Shown piece by piece: positions 7,101-8,027 of a stretch of 8,027 bases of DNA. Both the position numbers and the translations under genes were made by a program. How positions within the stretch are numbered: position 1 is the stretch's first letter; the number at the start of each line of letters is the position of its first letter. The DNA comes from a bacterium (GTDB lineage Bacteria > Calditrichota > Calditrichia > RBG-13-44-9 > J042): contig WGBF01000128.1 in the NCBI GenBank assembly GCA_015494485.1, forward strand, positions 1 through 8,027, read 5' to 3'. The notes beneath the pieces were generated by a model that saw nothing but the letters and a program-made list of their open reading frames with translations, was not told the origin of the DNA and did no database searches.

Positions 7101-8027
7101 CGGGTACAGAATTGAGCCCGGTGAAATTGAAGCGGTCCTTTTGGAACACCCGGATATTCGCGAAGCGGCGGTTGTTGCCCATCCCACGGCCGGTGGGCAT
7201 CTCCAACTGGTAGCCTATGTGGTTGCGGCGGAAAACGCGAGCCTGAATGTCGAGAATATTCGCGGGTATCTGGCCCAACAGTTGCCGGATTATATGATAC
7301 CCGGTGTGATCATGGAACTGGATGCCCTGCCGTTAAATCCCCACGGCAAAGTGGACCGTCGCCGATTGCCCAAGCCGGAGACTACCGTTCATGCCAAAGA
7401 ATATGTTGCCCCCCGCAATGAAGTGGAAGAAAAGCTGGCGGCTATCTGGAAAGAGGTTTTAAAAGTTGAACGGGTCGGAATTCGGGATAATTTCTTTGAA
7501 CTGGGTGGCGACAGTATTTTGAGCATTCAGGCTATTGCCAGGGCGGGGCAACAGGGCTTACGGATTACGCCGGTTCAGATGTTTCAATATCAAACTATTG
7601 AGCAACTGGCAGCAGTAGTGGAAAAAGCAACGCCGATTGTGGCCGAGCAGGGCGTCATTACCGGGGAAGTTCCGTTAACGCCAATTCAGCACTGGTTTTT
7701 TGAACAGAAATTTAAGAAGAAACATCACTGGAACCAGTCCGTTCTGGTGCGGATAAACCGGCCGTTAGAAAAAGAATTATTAAAGGAAACGGTGCGGATT
7801 TTAACGGAACATCATGATATGCTACGGGCCCGGTTTTACCGCAAATCCACCGGATTACTGGTCCAGCATATTGAACCACCGGAGGGGATTGTTCCCTTCC
7901 ATTTTGTTGATTTATCCCATAAAAGTGATGAAGAATTTAATGCGTACATTTTACGGGATACGCTGAATTTGAAATCCCATTTGAATTTAAAAAGCGGCCC
8001 GATGTTTCAGGTAGCGTATTTTGATGG
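1192..8027 (+). CDS. Non-ribosomal peptide synthetase, C-A-T-C-A-T-E(partial), 3' truncated
   Basis: Line-by-line translation from ATG 1192 gives 2278 codons with no stop, and the frame is still open at the window end. Domain order by residue: N-terminal segment 1-40, C1 about 41-475, A1 about 500-995, T1 about 1005-1083, C2 about 1104-1535, A2 about 1560-2060, T2 about 2070-2145, then an epimerization domain from about 2155 onward. The protein should accept the chain from the upstream NRPS, add two amino acids by thiotemplate chemistry in the cytoplasm, and epimerize the second. All essential motifs seen are intact: HHIISDG in both C domains, YTSGSTGRPKG in both A domains, the A10 lysines K987 and K2053, and carrier serines Ser1044 and Ser2108. 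Predicted pockets are DAKDVGMVVK (Glu-like, non-standard) and DATKVGEVGK (Asn type). The N-terminus (LEELLASLPPEKRQAVERKL) looks helical and may dock with the upstream tail. Whether the protein ends after E or continues with more modules cannot be seen. Confidence 0.97.
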   Translation, partial: MATQTKQESIDLEELLASLPPEKRQAVERKLKENAHKYNAFPLSFAQQRLWFLHQFDPHNPAYNIPAAVRLQGAIQVEVLKKAIEAIIDRHEVFRTIFISLDGTPMQVISRKSRITIEEIDLSTFDPEDRETILIQRIQDEARKPFNLSRGPLLRPVIFKLDEKDYVLLLSMHHIISDGWSIGVLIREMVALYQAFLKGLPNPLPPLKIQYADFAVWQRKHLSGERLDSLLNFWKAQLVPEPPPLNLPTDFPRPPVVTHNGASVSVTVEPRLTHAVRELAAGHQATLFMTLLAVYKLLLFRYTGQTDIAVGTTIANRNRADIEPLIGFFVNTLVLRNHLNPRWSFTRLLKDVKSVALDAFEHQDVPFEMLVEKFQPERDLSRTPFFQVMFSVQHASEFKFDAPDVKITPLEVGPATAKFDMSFSVTEFEDHLQVSIEYNRDLFTSETMQRFLGHYIHLLRQITENPDRSLYEYSLLTPEEQETVFVKWNKDVTPYPKDRTLHQLIEEQAALHPDRAAVVFRDETISFEHLNAQANQLARFLIERGVQPEDRIALLMPRSIEMIMAILAIWKAGGAYVPIDPDYPIQRIQYTLSDSGARCGITTQSLVRQFKDTGVEWFAIDALTEELSTLPDSNPQVTVTPENAAYVIYTSGSTGRPKGVVVPHRNPIHLAFNLQERVYQTISEGPLRVSLNAPLPFDASVKQLAMLIHGHTLVIIPGEIRQDGRALIDYVQQQRIDVLDGVPSQIKLMLEAGLLENDFIYPRLMVPGGEAIDPQTWQALANQRKIQVFNMYGPTECTVVATTAHVNEYPHRPVIGKPLGNVRIYILDEFLQPVPPGIVGEIYIAGDGVARGYLDRPQLTAERFLPEISAVSDGTRMYKSGDLGRWLPDGHIEFMGRADFQVKLRGYRIELGEIEAVLREHPGVKDAVVNATEISPGDQRLVAYVIFSGAEIGTQELKDFLSRRLPDYMIPSVFIPLEAFPLTPNGKIDRKALPAPDWSVARKDTPYVAPRNPVEEMVAQIFQQLLKINRVGIHDNFFELGGHSLLATQLVSRIRQVFQVDIPLRAIFEHPTVEGVAQRIQEQRRQQVGLDIAPIEPVPRTDKMPLSYSQQRLWFLQQLNPDSAAYNIPVAIRIRGGVDLPLLRQSVQAVVERHEILRTEIKTDNGIPYQTIRKTIPVEIPEVDLSGIPREQQQQEIERLIREEASRPFDISRAPLFRLKCIRVGKDDQVISFVIHHIISDGWSSGIFIRELTENYFALRQGGTVHRPPLNIQYADFAAWQIEWLESEAFQKQLQYWLEKLDGVPPVLELPTDRPRPAKQTFRGDVLTFKIDPALVEKLHHMAQETGTTLFMNLLAVFGVLLFRYSHQTDFVVGVPVANRNRPEIEPLIGFFVNTLALRLQMNPRMSYSEFLNTVRQTAMEAVDHQEVPFEKIVDALNIPRDVSHSPLFQVMFSLNNTTLERQQISDVTVEPLLVHSGTAKFDLTLEMVERPDGLAGMFEYNVDLFDRQTIEQMVNHFQRILATVLNNPSQPLAEIPFLSEEERQRVLVDWNGPVREIGGPRTLLTRWNDVVKKHGSESAVALLDGSDILEQMTFAELDARANQIAWSLIQQGIQKEDRVGVLLPRGLDLISALLGILKSGAAYVPLDIRYPLERIQYILNDSEINVLITRSEAATQLPSFENIQVVALDSSPEMGTYPTHAPEIEVEPEQLAYSIYTSGSTGRPKGTLIEHRQLMHYVEWALTEYPYSVGDFGSVLHSPVAFDATITALFPPLLAGRPIAIIPETEDIGLLATVLRKYRFGVVKITPAHLEILNALLTEGPLPEIGALVIGGEQLTHNQIQIWKDTDVRLFNEYGPTETVVGCVVYEVPHTPGTGPVPIGRGITNTRVYVLDEQFNPVPPGVKGELYIGGPGVGRGYWNRPDLTAERFVPDPFSETPGARLYRTGDTVRYRQDGQLEFIGRVDDQLKIRGYRIEPGEIEAVLLEHPDIREAAVVAHPTAGGHLQLVAYVVAAENASLNVENIRGYLAQQLPDYMIPGVIMELDALPLNPHGKVDRRRLPKPETTVHAKEYVAPRNEVEEKLAAIWKEVLKVERVGIRDNFFELGGDSILSIQAIARAGQQGLRITPVQMFQYQTIEQLAAVVEKATPIVAEQGVITGEVPLTPIQHWFFEQKFKKKHHWNQSVLVRINRPLEKELLKETVRILTEHHDMLRARFYRKSTGLLVQHIEPPEGIVPFHFVDLSHKSDEEFNAYILRDTLNLKSHLNLKSGPMFQVAYFD
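1312..2616 (+). other. Condensation domain C1 (probable LCL type)
   Basis: It opens with FPLSFAQQRLWFLHQ and YNIPAAVRL, the C1-C2 signature of condensation domains. The catalytic motif HHIISDGWS is at residues 173-181, with the second His H174 as the active-site residue of the family. Later landmarks are YADFAVWQR, VGTTIANRNR, IGFFVNTLVLR and HQDVPFE (C4-C6 regions). It should join the peptidyl chain from the upstream carrier to the amino acid on T1. Because the upstream module has no epimerase and its carrier reads LGGHS, an L-donor (LCL) function is inferred; the subtype was not tested by phylogeny. Confidence 0.9.
2690..4185 (+). other. Adenylation domain A1, Glu-like pocket with unusual residues
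   Basis: The core motifs are complete: A2 (KAGGAYVPIDPDYP), A3 (YTSGSTGRPKGV), A4 (PFDASV), A5 (NMYGPTE), A6 (GEIYIAGDGVARGYLDRP), A7 (YKSGDLGRW, a slight variant of YRTGDLVRW), A8 (GRADFQVKLRGYRIELGEIE), A9 (LPDYMIPS) and A10 (NGKIDRKALP). Pocket residues aligned to GrsA are D698, A699, K702, D740, V766, G768, M791, V799, V800 and K987. D698 binds the substrate amino group in this family. K702 with D740 recalls the Glu pocket DAKDLGVVDK, but M791 and V800 replace the usual Val and Asp. Placement of V766 and G768 assumes GGEAID aligns without a gap. The substrate is therefore uncertain. Confidence 0.88.
4210..4440 (+). other. Carrier domain T1 (PCP)
   Basis: YVAPRNPVEE opens the domain, and DNFFELGGHSLLAT carries the phosphopantetheinylation serine Ser1044 (codon 4321-4323). 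LGGHS is the form usual for carriers that feed a condensation domain directly. A short polar, Gln/Arg-rich linker (residues about 1079-1103) connects it to C2. Confidence 0.93.
4501..5805 (+). other. Condensation domain C2 (probable LCL type)
   Basis: The start PLSYSQQRLWFLQQ and YNIPVAIRI closely resembles C1. HHIISDGWSSG lies at residues 1236-1246. Further conserved stretches are QYADFAAWQ, VGVPVANRNRPEIEPLIGFFVNTLALR and HQEVPFEKIV. It should form the bond between the chain ending in the A1 residue and the A2 residue. With no epimerase before it, an L-donor is expected. The DNA around the active-site motif is nearly identical to that of C1 (see findings). Confidence 0.9.
5870..7380 (+). 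other. Adenylation domain A2, predicted asparagine-activating
   Basis: The motifs are complete: A2 (KSGAAYVPLDIRYP), A3 (YTSGSTGRPKGT), A4 (AFDATI), A5 (NEYGPTE), A6 (GELYIGGPGVGRGYWNRP), A7 (YRTGDTVRY), A8 (DDQLKIRGYRIEPGEIE), A9 (LPDYMIPG) and A10 (HGKVDRRRLP). Pocket residues by GrsA alignment are D1764, A1765, T1768, K1805, V1830, G1832, E1854, V1862, G1863 and K2053, giving DATKVGEVGK. This differs only at the second position from the Asn code DLTKVGEVGK. Glu rather than His at the seventh position favours Asn over Asp (DLTKVGHIGK). The prediction is knowledge-based and not tested here. Confidence 0.9.
7400..7630 (+). other. Carrier domain T2 (PCP of the epimerization type)
   Basis: The domain begins YVAPRNEVEEKLA. 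Its core reads DNFFELGGDSILSIQ with the acceptor serine Ser2108 (codon 7513-7515). The Asp before the serine, where T1 and the gene 1 carrier have His, is the established signature of carriers that precede an epimerization domain. This agrees with what follows. Confidence 0.93.
7660..8027 (+). other. Epimerization domain, N-terminal part
   Basis: After a short linker, PLTPIQHWFFEQKF matches the E1 motif (PIQxWF) of epimerization domains rather than the SFAQQRLWF form of the two C domains here. Then come WNQSVLVRI and EHHDMLRARF, also typical of the E family. About 120 residues are visible. The HHxxxDG catalytic motif and the rest lie past the window end, so activity cannot be judged. The expected role is L-to-D conversion of the newly added A2 residue on T2. 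A C-like domain of another subtype is possible but less likely given LGGDS on T2. Confidence 0.85.

Noticed and set aside
6643..7278. A 211-codon open frame on the minus strand inside the A2 domain
   Set aside because: It is the antisense of conserved A5-A9 motifs. Similar antisense frames appear at the equivalent place in the other A domains (for example 3451-3954), as expected from shared codon patterns rather than real genes.
1192..8027. Possible frameshift or internal stop in the long NRPS frame
   Set aside because: Translation in one frame gave no stop, and every conserved motif from C1 to the E domain falls in that frame.
7660..8027. Last domain as an ordinary condensation domain or thioesterase
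   Set aside because: It has PIQHWF in place of SFAQQRLWF, and the preceding carrier has LGGDS; both point to epimerization. No GxSxG lipase-type motif is visible.

Overview
The window is an internal piece of a bacterial non-ribosomal peptide synthetase (NRPS) cluster, entirely coding on the + strand. It holds the 3' end of one NRPS gene (positions 2-1174) and, 17 bases later, the start of a second and much larger one (1192 to beyond 8027). Both genes are cut by the window edges. I see no tRNA, rRNA, CRISPR array, mobile element, promoter or terminator. The organism cannot be named from this sequence. Bacterial-type modular architecture, close gene spacing and mid-range base composition fit many soil, marine or filamentous bacteria.

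Layout: gene 1 supplies the second half of an adenylation (A) domain and a complete carrier (T/PCP) domain, then ends in a short acidic tail with no thioesterase or epimerase. Gene 2 was translated by hand codon by codon. It is one uninterrupted reading frame of 2278 visible codons with the order short N-terminal helix-like segment, C1, A1, T1, C2, A2, T2, E (partial).

How the parts work together: the peptidyl chain on the gene 1 carrier should pass in trans to C1 of gene 2. It is then extended by the A1 residue and by the A2 residue, which the trailing E domain should convert to the D form. Pocket residues read by alignment to GrsA suggest an aromatic residue (Phe/Tyr type, partial code) for gene 1. 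A1 has a Glu-like but non-standard pocket (DAKDVGMVVK), and A2 has an Asn-type pocket (DATKVGEVGK). The predicted fragment is therefore ...-aromatic-(Glu-like, uncertain)-D-Asn-....

The observations most worth a second look are the atypical A1 pocket and an abrupt codon-usage change inside gene 1 just after the carrier serine. The latter suggests the A-T segment has a different recent history from the rest of the window. The enzyme class is well known; any novelty lies in the product and in module evolution.
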